From: Flavobacteriaceae bacterium UBA1903
Lineage (GTDB): Bacteria; Bacteroidota; Bacteroidia; Flavobacteriales; Flavobacteriaceae
Direction of reading: 5' to 3'
DNA: 64,000 nt
Assembly (NCBI GenBank): GCA_002337605.1
Contig: DDGL01000011.1
Location: 36,077-100,076, forward strand
Position 1 is the first letter of the stretch. The number at the start of each line of letters is the position of its first letter. Below are positions 15,997-23,683 of this stretch, in pieces. A program made the position numbers and the translations under genes. The notes beneath the pieces are model-generated. The model was not told where the DNA came from and did no database searches. It saw nothing but the letters and a program-made list of their open reading frames with translations.

Positions 15997-17646
15997 CTAT
16001 TGATTGTGTGTCGAAGTGGAAGTAACTGTATACAAATCCCGCCAAAGTCTGGTTCGATGCGATTTGCTTCCGGGTGCATTGGCATTCATATCATACCGCT
16101 CTATTTTTTCAATAGCATTCCCAGCAAAGGTTTTTTTAAATTTTTGCACATCTTCTTCGGCTACCAGAACGGCAAATGTAGTTTCTGAAGGTAACTTTTC
16201 AGTTCCAAAATTTAAAATCACAGGGATTGGTTTTCCGTAGTCCCAGATTAGCTCCGGGGTAAAATAGGAAAATTCGTATACGGGAATGTTGTTGTTTGCT
16301 TCCTGCCAGTCGTTAAGTTTTGAAAGCGATTTGTACTCAGGGTTAATGGTCAACGCTTTTGCCATGGGCATCCCGAAGCATAGTATTACAGCAATAAATA
16401 CAATAGTTCCATAAAAGACAGCTCGTATTTTCTTCCGCAGTAATTTTCCGAAGATAAAAATCCCAACACTTGCTAAGGAAAAAGAAAGTAATACAAACCA
16501 AACCCAATAGCCTGTAAGCGCATCTTTCAGAAAAAGATACCCGCCAATGGGGAAAACAATCCCGATAAGGGCAATAAGCCCGAAGTTAAAATACACAGGA
16601 ATAGTTTCTCTTTTGTCTTTTAATTCAGCAAAATTCAGAAATAAATACTCTATGTAATAGGCTGTGTTTAATGCCAACGGAATAAGCACAGGAAGTAAAT
16701 AACGAGATTTCTTTTCAGGAATCACAGAAAGCAACACAACCGAAGCCATCGTCCATAGAAAAGTAAAGAGATACCCTTTTTTATTGCTCACACGGCTCTT
16801 TAAATACGGATATAGCAAGCCAATAAAAGCAGGAATCGTCCACACACCGCTTTGTGTAAAGAAACTCCAGTAGTAATAAAAAGGTCGCACATTATAGCCT
16901 GTCCAGTTACTGGTTTCACGGCGGGTAATTTCGGCTACAGCCTCGGGGTCATAGGTGTATGTGTACCAATACCACCAACCCGAAAGCAACAGGGAAACTA
17001 CCAGGAATACCAGAAGCGGCAAGATTCGGCTTTTAAAGTTTTTATACTTAAAGACGACTCCAAAAGCAATTAAAAAGGGGAGTAACAAGGCATAAAGAGA
17101 AACAGGACCTTTACTCATGAAGGAGGCTCCAAAAAATAGTGCAGCAATAAGGATGCGTTGGTATTTTAAAGTTTCAACAGTAAAAAATAAATACAGTTGG
17201 TAGATACACACCATCATAAAAGCGTGTGTGAAAATATCCCACTGCCCATTTCGCCCTGAAAACACAATGTAAAAAGAGGTAGCGAGAATTAAAGAACCTA
17301 CAAAAGCAAGTGTTTTGTTTGTGCTGAATTTTACGGTGAACTTATACGCTGTTACTATTAAAAGTAGGGTAACCAAAGCTGCAGGCAATCGCATTGCCGT
17401 TAAGCTTTTTAACCCAAAAAGAGCACCTGTAATAGCCGAAAACCACGTAGGTAAGGGGGGTTTTTGATAGCGCGGTTCTCCATTTAACGTGGTCAATAGC
17501 CAGTTGCCATCGTTTAGCATTTCACGGGCCGTGGCAAAATTCCGCGCTTCCATGATGTTTACGTACAACGCATCTAGATTTACGAAGAAAATAGCAATGC
17601 ATGCTACACACAACAAAAGGATATGGTTATTCTGCAGTCGGTTCAT
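15997..17646 (-). CDS. ArnT-like lipid-linked sugar transferase (GT39/GT83 type)
   Basis: This 549-residue protein has many transmembrane helices and the family landmark EARNFATAREML...NGEPRYQKPPLPTW in the first extracytoplasmic loop, with the acidic catalytic residue and KPPL. These integral-membrane enzymes move a sugar from a polyprenyl-phosphate donor to an envelope acceptor such as lipid A. The ATG at 17646 overlaps the preceding gene by 20 bp; a longer frame to 17742 adds a stretch without counterpart in the family. It is the last gene of a three-gene operon whose first gene could make the polyprenyl-phosphate sugar. The sugar is unknown. Confidence 0.88.
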   Translation of the reverse strand: MNRLQNNHILLLCVACIAIFFVNLDALYVNIMEARNFATAREMLNDGNWLLTTLNGEPRYQKPPLPTWFSAITGALFGLKSLTAMRLPAALVTLLLIVTAYKFTVKFSTNKTLAFVGSLILATSFYIVFSGRNGQWDIFTHAFMMVCIYQLYLFFTVETLKYQRILIAALFFGASFMSKGPVSLYALLLPFLIAFGVVFKYKNFKSRILPLLVFLVVSLLLSGWWYWYTYTYDPEAVAEITRRETSNWTGYNVRPFYYYWSFFTQSGVWTIPAFIGLLYPYLKSRVSNKKGYLFTFLWTMASVVLLSVIPEKKSRYLLPVLIPLALNTAYYIEYLFLNFAELKDKRETIPVYFNFGLIALIGIVFPIGGYLFLKDALTGYWVWFVLLSFSLASVGIFIFGKLLRKKIRAVFYGTIVFIAVILCFGMPMAKALTINPEYKSLSKLNDWQEANNNIPVYEFSYFTPELIWDYGKPIPVILNFGTEKLPSETTFAVLVAEEDVQKFKKTFAGNAIEKIERYDMNANAPGSKSHRTRLWRDLYTVTSTSTHNQ

Positions 17647-18265
17647 TTGCTTGTTTTTTCCAGATAAAAATATTACGGACATAAATAATGAGCCCTGCAA
17701 TGTGCCCCACAAAAAGCACAGGGTCTTTTCGTAAAATGGCATATGTTAAAATCAGGGATGCTCCCAACACGCTCATGCGCCAGAAACCCACAGGTAATTG
17801 CGAGGTTTTTGTTTTTTCAGAATACAGCCACTGGTACACAAAACGTAAGGTAAATACTATTTGAGAAACAATGCCTAAGATTAGAAGCCAGGTAGGAATG
17901 TTTGTCGTGCTAAAGAGTTGTTCCAGATCGTACTCACCATTATTGTAGGAGTATACTACCACAAACACCGGGAACACAAACAAAAACAATTGAAACCATT
18001 TGGGCGATTTTTGCCATTCGCCCTGCAACTGCAGGTTTCTAATGTAAATGTAATACGTGAGTGTTTGTCCTAGCATAATGGCAAAATCGTTTCGGGCATA
18101 GCCATATACAAACAATAAAAACGAAGCGAAAAGACTCAATTTCCAAAAAATGGAAGGCGTGATAACCCGTTTATTTTTTTCAGATAGGAGCCATTGTAAA
18201 ATAAGGCGGCCAGAAAATAGCAGTTGTGCAAAAAAACCAATACTGTAAATAAGCCAATCGCTCAT
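17627..18265 (-). CDS. LAB_N domain membrane protein (two repeats)
   Basis: This 212-residue protein is built from two copies of the lipid-A-disaccharide synthase N-terminal-like domain (about 3-85 and 122-205). Each has the pattern LxxGRLILQWLLSEK or TLRFVYQWLYSEK, followed by FWxxS and a YIYIRN or IIYVRN ending. About six membrane helices are expected. The domain is small, multi-spanning and usually next to polyprenyl-phosphate glycosyltransferases; its biochemical role is not established. It overlaps the GT2 gene upstream by 4 bp and the ArnT-like gene downstream by 20 bp. Confidence 0.88.
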   Translation of the reverse strand: MSDWLIYSIGFFAQLLFSGRLILQWLLSEKNKRVITPSIFWKLSLFASFLLFVYGYARNDFAIMLGQTLTYYIYIRNLQLQGEWQKSPKWFQLFLFVFPVFVVVYSYNNGEYDLEQLFSTTNIPTWLLILGIVSQIVFTLRFVYQWLYSEKTKTSQLPVGFWRMSVLGASLILTYAILRKDPVLFVGHIAGLIIYVRNIFIWKKQANEPTAE

Positions 18266-18978
18266 CCTTTCGATTTTACTTCGTAATTAATATACTTTTT
18301 CTTCATCCAAAGATAAGCGAAGCAATCCAGTAGAGGGCCTAACAACCTGTTCCACAGACCAAATTTTGCAGTCCCTGCAATGCGCGGAAAATGTTGTACT
18401 GGTACCTGAAGAACTTTTCCTTTTTGTAATAAGATCATAGCAGGTAAAAAACGATGTAATCCTTTAAACATTGGGATGCGCTTAGCGTAATCGCTCTTAA
18501 TCACTTTTAAGGGACAACCTGTATCATCCATGCCATCGTGCGTAAAAGCACGGCGAATCCCATTGGCTATTTTGGAAGACATGTTTTTTACAAATTTGTC
18601 TTTCCGGTTAGCACGTACACCTGTGACCAAATCGTATTCGCCAATTTTTTCTAATAACAGGTTAAAATCTTCGGGAGCCGTTTGCAGGTCGCTATCTATA
18701 TAGCCTAGTAGCGGTGTTTTTACATAATCGAAACCTGCTTTAATTGCAGCGCTTAACCCTCTGTTTTCTATAAAATTTATAAAGTTGAAAGCATCATTTC
18801 GTAGACAGATGTCTTCAATGATAGCTTGGCTGTTGTCTTTGGAACCATCATTCACAAAGAGGATGCTGGTTTTCTTTGAAGCGATCTTAGTATATGCCAA
18901 CAATTCTTTTTCAACACGTTGAAGGTTTTCTTCTTCGTTATAAACGGGAATGATAATGGTAAATTGATACTCCTGCAA
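18262..18978 (-). CDS. GT2 polyprenyl-phosphate glycosyltransferase (DPM1/ArnC-like)
   Basis: This 238-residue GT-A transferase starts FTIIIPVYNEEENLQRVE. It has the nucleotide-binding acidic residues in VNDGSKDNS and the DxD motif in GYIDSDLQTAPED. It lacks the long C-terminal membrane domain of some members but ends in a basic segment. Family members load a sugar from a nucleotide donor onto polyprenyl phosphate on the cytoplasmic face, and the gene arrangement with an ArnT-like enzyme supports that role. It is the first gene of the operon, with a TAnnTTTG box 19 nt upstream of the ATG. Confidence 0.9.
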   Translation of the reverse strand: MQEYQFTIIIPVYNEEENLQRVEKELLAYTKIASKKTSILFVNDGSKDNSQAIIEDICLRNDAFNFINFIENRGLSAAIKAGFDYVKTPLLGYIDSDLQTAPEDFNLLLEKIGEYDLVTGVRANRKDKFVKNMSSKIANGIRRAFTHDGMDDTGCPLKVIKSDYAKRIPMFKGLHRFLPAMILLQKGKVLQVPVQHFPRIAGTAKFGLWNRLLGPLLDCFAYLWMKKKYINYEVKSKG

Positions 18979-18997
18979 AGCTTTGTTGATTTGGGTG

Positions 18998-19005
18998 CAA
19001 AAGTA
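18998..19005 (-). promoter_or_regulatory. -7 box upstream of the GT2/LAB_N/ArnT operon
   Basis: On the minus strand this reads TACTTTTG, an exact TAnnTTTG match, 19 nt before the GT2 start. No good -33 TTG was found at the expected distance. Confidence 0.55.
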
Positions 19006-19137
19006 TGCTTTTTTTTGAATAAACTAGAGCGCTTCTGCGAAGCGTGACCAACCGCTGGTGAGCATTTGTAACGCTGCAACGATAGCATGTGTAATATACA
19101 GGAACAATTTGGTAGTCAACATTCCTTCAAATTATAG

Positions 19138-19145
19138 TATTTTTG
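19138..19145 (+). promoter_or_regulatory. -7 box upstream of the epimerase at 19170
   Basis: TATTTTTG matches TAnnTTTG, 24 nt before the ATG. The nearest TTTG upstream (19108-19111) is 26 bp away, slightly longer than usual. Confidence 0.5.
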
Positions 19146-19169
19146 AAATCTGAACTTTCAATTTTATAG

Positions 19170-20111
19170 ATGAACATACTCGTAACAGGCGCAGCAGGAT
19201 TTATTGGCTCTCACACAGCAGAACGCTTACATTCTTTGGGACACACCGTTACTGCAATAGATAATTTCTCTGACTATTACGATATTTCCTTAAAGCAGAA
19301 AAATGCTGAAAGTTTAGCAGGAAAAGGAATAGTCGTTCAAAAAATTGATCTTCGGGATGATAATCTTTCGGGAGTAATAACAGAAGAAACCGATTTTATT
19401 TTTCACTTTGCAGCACAACCGGGAATTTCATCAACCAGTACGTTTGAAGCCTATTTCAGTAATAATGTTAAGGCAACCCAGCGTATGTTGGATAGGATTG
19501 AAACCCTGGAAAAGAAACCTTTTTTTGTAAACATTGCAACTTCTTCTATATATGGTCTGTACGCAACCTTAACAGAGGACGAAGCCCCTTTACCGGCAAG
19601 TTGGTATGGCGTGACTAAGTTGGCGGCAGAGCAATTGGTCCTGGCCTATGCCCGTAGAGGATTGCTTCAAAGTACTTCCTTTCGTTTGTATTCAGTATAT
19701 GGACCCCGTGAACGCCCCGATAAACTATACACCCGACTAATAGATTGCGGTCTTAACAACAAGCCATTTCCACTATACGAAGGCAGTGAAAAACACCTGC
19801 GCAGTTTTACTTATGTACAGGATATTGTAGATGGAATTGTAAGTGTTTTGGATCACACAGAAGTTTGCAATGCTGAAATTTTTAACCTGGGAACTGAGGA
19901 AGAAAACACAACCGCAACAGGAATTGCTACCGTAGAAGAAATTTTAGGCAAAAAGATAACAGTTGCTAACAAGGCTCCACGCCCGGGAGATCAATCACGC
20001 ACCAAAGCGAATATTGATAAAGCCAGAAAGTTGCTTAATTACAATCCGCAAACTGGGTTGAAGGAAGGGCTGGAAGCGCAGGTGGCGTGGTTTCGAGAAA
20101 ATTTTATGTAA
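19170..20111 (+). CDS. NAD-dependent sugar epimerase/dehydratase (extended SDR)
   Basis: This 313-residue enzyme has the Rossmann motif GAAGFIG (residues 7-13), a Ser/Thr catalytic region TSSIYG and the active-site YGVTK (YxxxK), followed by the SDRe substrate-binding C-terminus. The RPGDQSRTKANIDKARKLLNY ending resembles UDP-glucuronate/UDP-glucose 4-epimerases. The precise substrate is not determined. It is separate from the main polysaccharide locus but next to the lipid A-type glycosylation operon, which it might supply. Its 3' end overlaps meaB convergently by 8 bp. Confidence 0.86.
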   Translation: MNILVTGAAGFIGSHTAERLHSLGHTVTAIDNFSDYYDISLKQKNAESLAGKGIVVQKIDLRDDNLSGVITEETDFIFHFAAQPGISSTSTFEAYFSNNVKATQRMLDRIETLEKKPFFVNIATSSIYGLYATLTEDEAPLPASWYGVTKLAAEQLVLAYARRGLLQSTSFRLYSVYGPRERPDKLYTRLIDCGLNNKPFPLYEGSEKHLRSFTYVQDIVDGIVSVLDHTEVCNAEIFNLGTEEENTTATGIATVEEILGKKITVANKAPRPGDQSRTKANIDKARKLLNYNPQTGLKEGLEAQVAWFRENFM

Positions 20112-21183
20112 GTCTTAGTAACTTTTCTGCAGCCTGAAACGGGGTTACTTTCCCTTCGCTCAAGAGCTCTATTTGTTTATCCAGCGCGACTTTAATTTCG
20201 GGGTTTTCGTAGAAGTCACTTTTTAACCGGCTTTCAATAGTTTGTAGCAACCAGAATTTATTTTGCTCATGCCTTCTATGCTGAAAAAAGTCTGTTGTTT
20301 TTGCTTCTTTAACGTATACTGAAATAAGCTCCCATATTTCTTTGATACCTTCATTTTGTAATGCAGAACAGGTAAGTGTTTTAGGCGTCCAACCATTGTC
20401 TTTGGCAGGGTAGAGGTGTAGTGCTCTGTTAAATTCAGTTTTGGCAAGTTTGGCAGCTTTACGGTTTTCACCATCGGCTTTGTTAATGGCTATGGCGTCT
20501 GCCATTTCCATAATACCGCGTTTTATACCTTGTAACTCATCTCCCGCTCCAGCCAGTTTTAATAATAAAAAGAAATCTGTCATAGAGTGGACGGCAGTTT
20601 CACTTTGTCCAACCCCAACAGTTTCAATAATAATAACATCGTACCCAGCAGCTTCACATAAAATAATAGCTTCTCGTGTCTTTCTGGCTACACCGCCTAA
20701 GGAGGTGCCGCTGGCAGAGGGTCTAATAAAAGCGTTTGGGTTTTTAACCAGTTCTTCCATTCGGGTTTTATCACCCAGAATACTGCCCTTACTTAACGAG
20801 CTACTGGGATCTACAGCCAGGACGGCCACCTTTTTTCCTTCAGCAGTAAGTAGCATTCCGAAACGTTCAATAAAGGAACTTTTACCTACACCCGGAACAC
20901 CCGTAATTCCTACTCTAATACTTTTGTTGGCATGAGGTAGACAGCTTTTTATAATTGCTTCGGCTGTTTCGCTGTGTTTTTTTGCAGTACTTTCAGTAAG
21001 CGTTATTGCCTGGCTTAAGGAGGTCCTGTTACCTTGAAGAATATTATTGGTTAACGTTTCAGCAGAAAGTGTTTTGCTACGGTTTTTCTGCAATGCCTTG
21101 ACGGCTTTTGGCGATAACATTTCAGGCGTAGTAATCCCTTCCTTTTCCTGAAGTGCTTTTGGTTTGTTACTGCGCTTTGCCAT
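20104..21183 (-). CDS. meaB: Methylmalonyl-CoA mutase-associated GTPase MeaB
   Basis: This is a G3E-family GTPase that guards and reactivates adenosylcobalamin-dependent methylmalonyl-CoA mutase. The 359 residues include an N-terminal helical arm, Walker A GVPGVGKS (95-102), the AVDPSSS segment (about 123-129), switch residues in ETVGVGQSE and the base-recognition NKAD. A C-terminal dimerisation arm follows. The mutase subunits are not in this window, but a cobalamin adenosyltransferase, which makes the cofactor, is 12.5 kb away at 33730. A TAAATTTG -7 box is present upstream. Confidence 0.95.
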   Translation of the reverse strand: MAKRSNKPKALQEKEGITTPEMLSPKAVKALQKNRSKTLSAETLTNNILQGNRTSLSQAITLTESTAKKHSETAEAIIKSCLPHANKSIRVGITGVPGVGKSSFIERFGMLLTAEGKKVAVLAVDPSSSLSKGSILGDKTRMEELVKNPNAFIRPSASGTSLGGVARKTREAIILCEAAGYDVIIIETVGVGQSETAVHSMTDFFLLLKLAGAGDELQGIKRGIMEMADAIAINKADGENRKAAKLAKTEFNRALHLYPAKDNGWTPKTLTCSALQNEGIKEIWELISVYVKEAKTTDFFQHRRHEQNKFWLLQTIESRLKSDFYENPEIKVALDKQIELLSEGKVTPFQAAEKLLRLT

Positions 21184-21198
21184 ACTTGAAATTTATGA

Positions 21199-21206
21199 CA
21201 AATTTA
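21199..21206 (-). promoter_or_regulatory. -7 box upstream of meaB
   Basis: The minus strand reads TAAATTTG, matching TAnnTTTG, 15 nt before the meaB start. A CAAA (TTTG on the minus strand) lies only 14 bp upstream, so the -33 element is uncertain. Confidence 0.45.
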
Positions 21207-21273
21207 TGAATACACATTTTCAAAAGCACATTTTCGTTGGTATATTGAAATATTAATTGAAAAAGCAATACTC

Positions 21274-21702
21274 ATGAAAACATTATATGAAGCAACTTCT
21301 ACAGCCGAGGGCGGTAGAGCGGGACACGTAAAATCAGAAGAAGGTCCTATAGATTTTAACCTTTCGGTCCCAAAAGGTATGGGGGGTGATGGTGGTGACG
21401 GAGCCAATCCGGAACAATTATTTGGTAGTGCCTATGCTGCTTGTTTTGGCGGTGCAGTGCAATCTGTAGCGAAGAGTAAGAACATAAAAATTGACGAAGA
21501 AAATATTAGTGTTTCAGCTACTATTGGCTTTTGTCAGGACGACGATGGGTTTTTTCTGGAAGCAACATTGGATTGTTTTATACCGGGAGTAGACAAGGAA
21601 ACCGGTGAAAAACTGGTGAAAGCAGCACATAAGGCGTGCCCGTTTTCTAAAGCCACAAGAGATAATATTACAGTAACTCTAAATCTGTTGCTGGACGAAT
21701 AA
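21274..21702 (+). CDS. ohr: Organic hydroperoxide resistance protein (OsmC/Ohr family)
   Basis: Ohr proteins are thiol peroxidases that reduce organic hydroperoxides. The 142-residue protein carries both redox cysteines: Cys57 in AYAACFGGAV and Cys122 in HKACPFSKATR. It also has the NPEQLF signature and the PKGMGGDGGDGANP loop typical of the Ohr branch. It is monocistronic, divergent from meaB, and followed by a strong terminator. No MarR-type OhrR regulator gene is adjacent. Confidence 0.93.
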   Translation: MKTLYEATSTAEGGRAGHVKSEEGPIDFNLSVPKGMGGDGGDGANPEQLFGSAYAACFGGAVQSVAKSKNIKIDEENISVSATIGFCQDDDGFFLEATLDCFIPGVDKETGEKLVKAAHKACPFSKATRDNITVTLNLLLDE

Positions 21703-21723
21703 CAGTCCTCTATAGCATTAAGA

Positions 21724-21764
21724 AAGCCCTTCATGTTTTAAAACTTGAAGGGCTTCCTATTTTT
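21724..21764 (+). terminator. Intrinsic terminator after ohr
   Basis: A 10-bp perfect stem, AAGCCCTTCA (21724-21733) with TGAAGGGCTT (21746-21755), is followed by CCTATTTTTT. It separates ohr from the convergent helical-bundle gene. Confidence 0.85.
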
Positions 21765-21810
21765 TGAAATCTGAAATTTGACGTTATAACATAGCGCCTT
21801 TAGGTGAAAG

Positions 21811-22371
21811 TTACATGGCTTTTAAGTTTATAATTCTGCCGTGTTCGTCTTTATGAGTCGTTTTTTTTTCTTTTTCGGGGGAAGGGCCATGCAAGGCTTC
21901 ATCTCTGGTAGCGGGTCCTTTTAAACTAGGGTTTACCTTATGTTCTTCGGCTTGCTTAATGTACCACTCTAATTGTTGTTTTTGTTTGTATAAAATACCA
22001 AGTGTCATTTCAGGTAACTGGTGGTTGTTAATAAGCTCGTCGTACCTTTTAATGTTGTTTAAATCACGTGCAATACATTGCTTTATGATAATTTCAGAAT
22101 TAAAATGTTCCAAGGCTTCTTTAATTTCGTCCCAGGTACGGTCTTGATGTCCTTTTTCTGCATCGAGCTTTAAGGGTTCAATGTCTCTGGAGCTTAGTTC
22201 GGTACTAATTATATTTGCCATGCGGTTACGCTCTACGGCCATGAAATTTAAAAAGCGTTTCAATTCTGTAGTCTGCGCATCGTCAGCTGCATTGTAGTAG
22301 AGTTTTTCTGCCTCAAAACAAGCTACTAACAAGCGGTTTAGCTTCTTGAAATCTGGGTATTTATTTTTCAT
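21811..22371 (-). CDS. Predicted four-helix-bundle protein (PA2169/DUF2383-like)
   Basis: This 186-residue soluble protein is almost entirely helical to about residue 145, with heptad-like spacing (LNRLLVACFEAEKLYYNAADDAQ; ELKRFLNFMAVERNRMANII). A charged, disordered tail follows (HGPSPEKEKKTTHKDEHGR). The helical pattern resembles the PA2169/DUF2383 ferritin-like family, but metal ligands cannot be confirmed by eye. The function is unknown. It is monocistronic with a TACATTTG box upstream. Confidence 0.62.
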   Translation of the reverse strand: MKNKYPDFKKLNRLLVACFEAEKLYYNAADDAQTTELKRFLNFMAVERNRMANIISTELSSRDIEPLKLDAEKGHQDRTWDEIKEALEHFNSEIIIKQCIARDLNNIKRYDELINNHQLPEMTLGILYKQKQQLEWYIKQAEEHKVNPSLKGPATRDEALHGPSPEKEKKTTHKDEHGRIINLKAM

Positions 22372-22388
22372 GTATTTTTAGATTTAAC

Positions 22389-22396
22389 CAAATGTA
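22389..22396 (-). promoter_or_regulatory. -7 box upstream of the helical-bundle gene
   Basis: The minus strand reads TACATTTG, matching TAnnTTTG, 17 nt before the ATG at 22371. No -33 element at normal spacing was seen. Confidence 0.45.
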
Positions 22397-22521
22397 CGAT
22401 AAAAGTCAATTCGAAAGTTTGAGTATAAAGTTAATTAACACTAAAATTTAGTTAAGAACTGAAACACATAAAAAAATAATTCGTCCTTTACCCGAACAGC
22501 AACCAAAAAACCATCACGAGT

Positions 22522-23067
22522 TTGTCCAACCAACTACTTGTAGAACAATGTAAACAGAACAGCCGAAAGGCGCAATTAGCTTTATACAAGCAATATTGCG
22601 ACGGGATGTATATTGTTGCGCTACGGTATATGAAGGACAAGGCTGCTGCAGAAGATGCAGCACAAGAAGGATTTATTAAAGCCTTCAAGAAAATCGAGCA
22701 GTTTAAAGGGGACGTCACCTTTGGTGCTTGGTTAAAAAGAATTGTAATTAATACGTGTTTAGATGCCATTAAAGCAAGAAAGCTGGACACAGAACCCTTG
22801 TATGATGAAACACTGAGAATTGCCGAAGACGAAACCGATTGGCAAGTAGCCGACGAAACAACGGTAGATGAGGTGCTAAAAGCTATTGATAACCTGGGTG
22901 ATAACTACCGGGATGTGACCAAGCTTTTTTTGGTTGAAGGGTATGACCACCAGGAAATTGCAGAAGTTATGGGAATTACTGAAAGCGCTTCACGAACCAA
23001 ACTACACAGAGGAAAATTACAATTAAAAGAAAATTTAAAACACTTACACTATGGCACAGGATATTAG
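22522..23067 (+). CDS. ECF-type RNA polymerase sigma factor
   Basis: This 181-residue sigma-70 family member has region 2 (about 20-88; RYMKDKAAAEDAAQEGFIKAF) and region 4 with a helix-turn-helix (about 118-170; EGYDHQEIAEVMGITESASRTKLHRGK). Regions 1 and 3 are missing, as in ECF factors. The start is a TTG, and no in-frame ATG lies near. It overlaps the next gene by 17 bp; that gene encodes a single-pass membrane protein likely to be its anti-sigma partner. The three-gene unit continues with the exported DUF4097-like protein. Confidence 0.93.
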   Translation: MSNQLLVEQCKQNSRKAQLALYKQYCDGMYIVALRYMKDKAAAEDAAQEGFIKAFKKIEQFKGDVTFGAWLKRIVINTCLDAIKARKLDTEPLYDETLRIAEDETDWQVADETTVDEVLKAIDNLGDNYRDVTKLFLVEGYDHQEIAEVMGITESASRTKLHRGKLQLKENLKHLHYGTGY

Positions 23068-23683
23068 AGAATTATTGAAAAACCGTCCTGAAAAAGACGA
23101 AAAAATGTCTTCAAACCATGAAGATGTGTTTTTAGCAAAACTGGATACTCATTTTCCATTGGACGCATCAGTAGATAAAACTACCGGGAATGCCTCTTTC
23201 TTCTGGTTGAAGGTAGCGGCAGTTGCCATCGTATTTTTAACAGTTGGCTTTTTTGGATACCAGTATATTTCCAGTCAGAATGGAGAAACTACCGTAAATG
23301 AACAATTTGCTGAAACCACTCAGGAAGATAAAAAGAACACAGAAATTCTAAAACAACCAAAACTTACGCTGGGCGATCTTTCACCAGACCTTAAGAAAGT
23401 AGAAGATTTTTACCTCACAGGAATTAATTTCCAGCTAGCTTCGCTTGACGAGAATGATGATAATAAAGAACTTATTGAAGGCTATAAAAAGCGAATTGCA
23501 GAGCTGGATGTAGAGTACAACCGCTTAAATAACGAATTAACCGAGACAGGTCCAACAGAGGCCACCATCAACGCACTGATAGATAATTTGAAACTTCGTT
23601 TGGATTTGCTGTTCAAACTAAAAAACAAATTAAAAGAACTTAAAACTTTAGACAATGAAAAATTCAATGACCTACAAGCGTAG
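23051..23683 (+). CDS. Putative membrane anti-sigma factor
   Basis: This 210-residue protein has an N-terminal cytoplasmic part (1-50) and one transmembrane helix (about 54-74, VAAVAIVFLTVGFFGYQYI). The extracytoplasmic C-terminus is dominated by a long coiled coil (about 140-208, ending KLKNKLKELKTLDNEKF). No known anti-sigma domain can be named from sequence alone. The role is inferred from topology and the 17-bp overlap with the ECF sigma gene. It also overlaps the downstream gene by 29 bp, so all three are probably translated from one message. Confidence 0.72.
   Translation: MAQDIRELLKNRPEKDEKMSSNHEDVFLAKLDTHFPLDASVDKTTGNASFFWLKVAAVAIVFLTVGFFGYQYISSQNGETTVNEQFAETTQEDKKNTEILKQPKLTLGDLSPDLKKVEDFYLTGINFQLASLDENDDNKELIEGYKKRIAELDVEYNRLNNELTETGPTEATINALIDNLKLRLDLLFKLKNKLKELKTLDNEKFNDLQA

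Noticed and set aside
20441..20935. 164-residue frame opposite meaB
   Set aside because: It is a shadow of the conserved GTPase domain, and codon position bias follows meaB.
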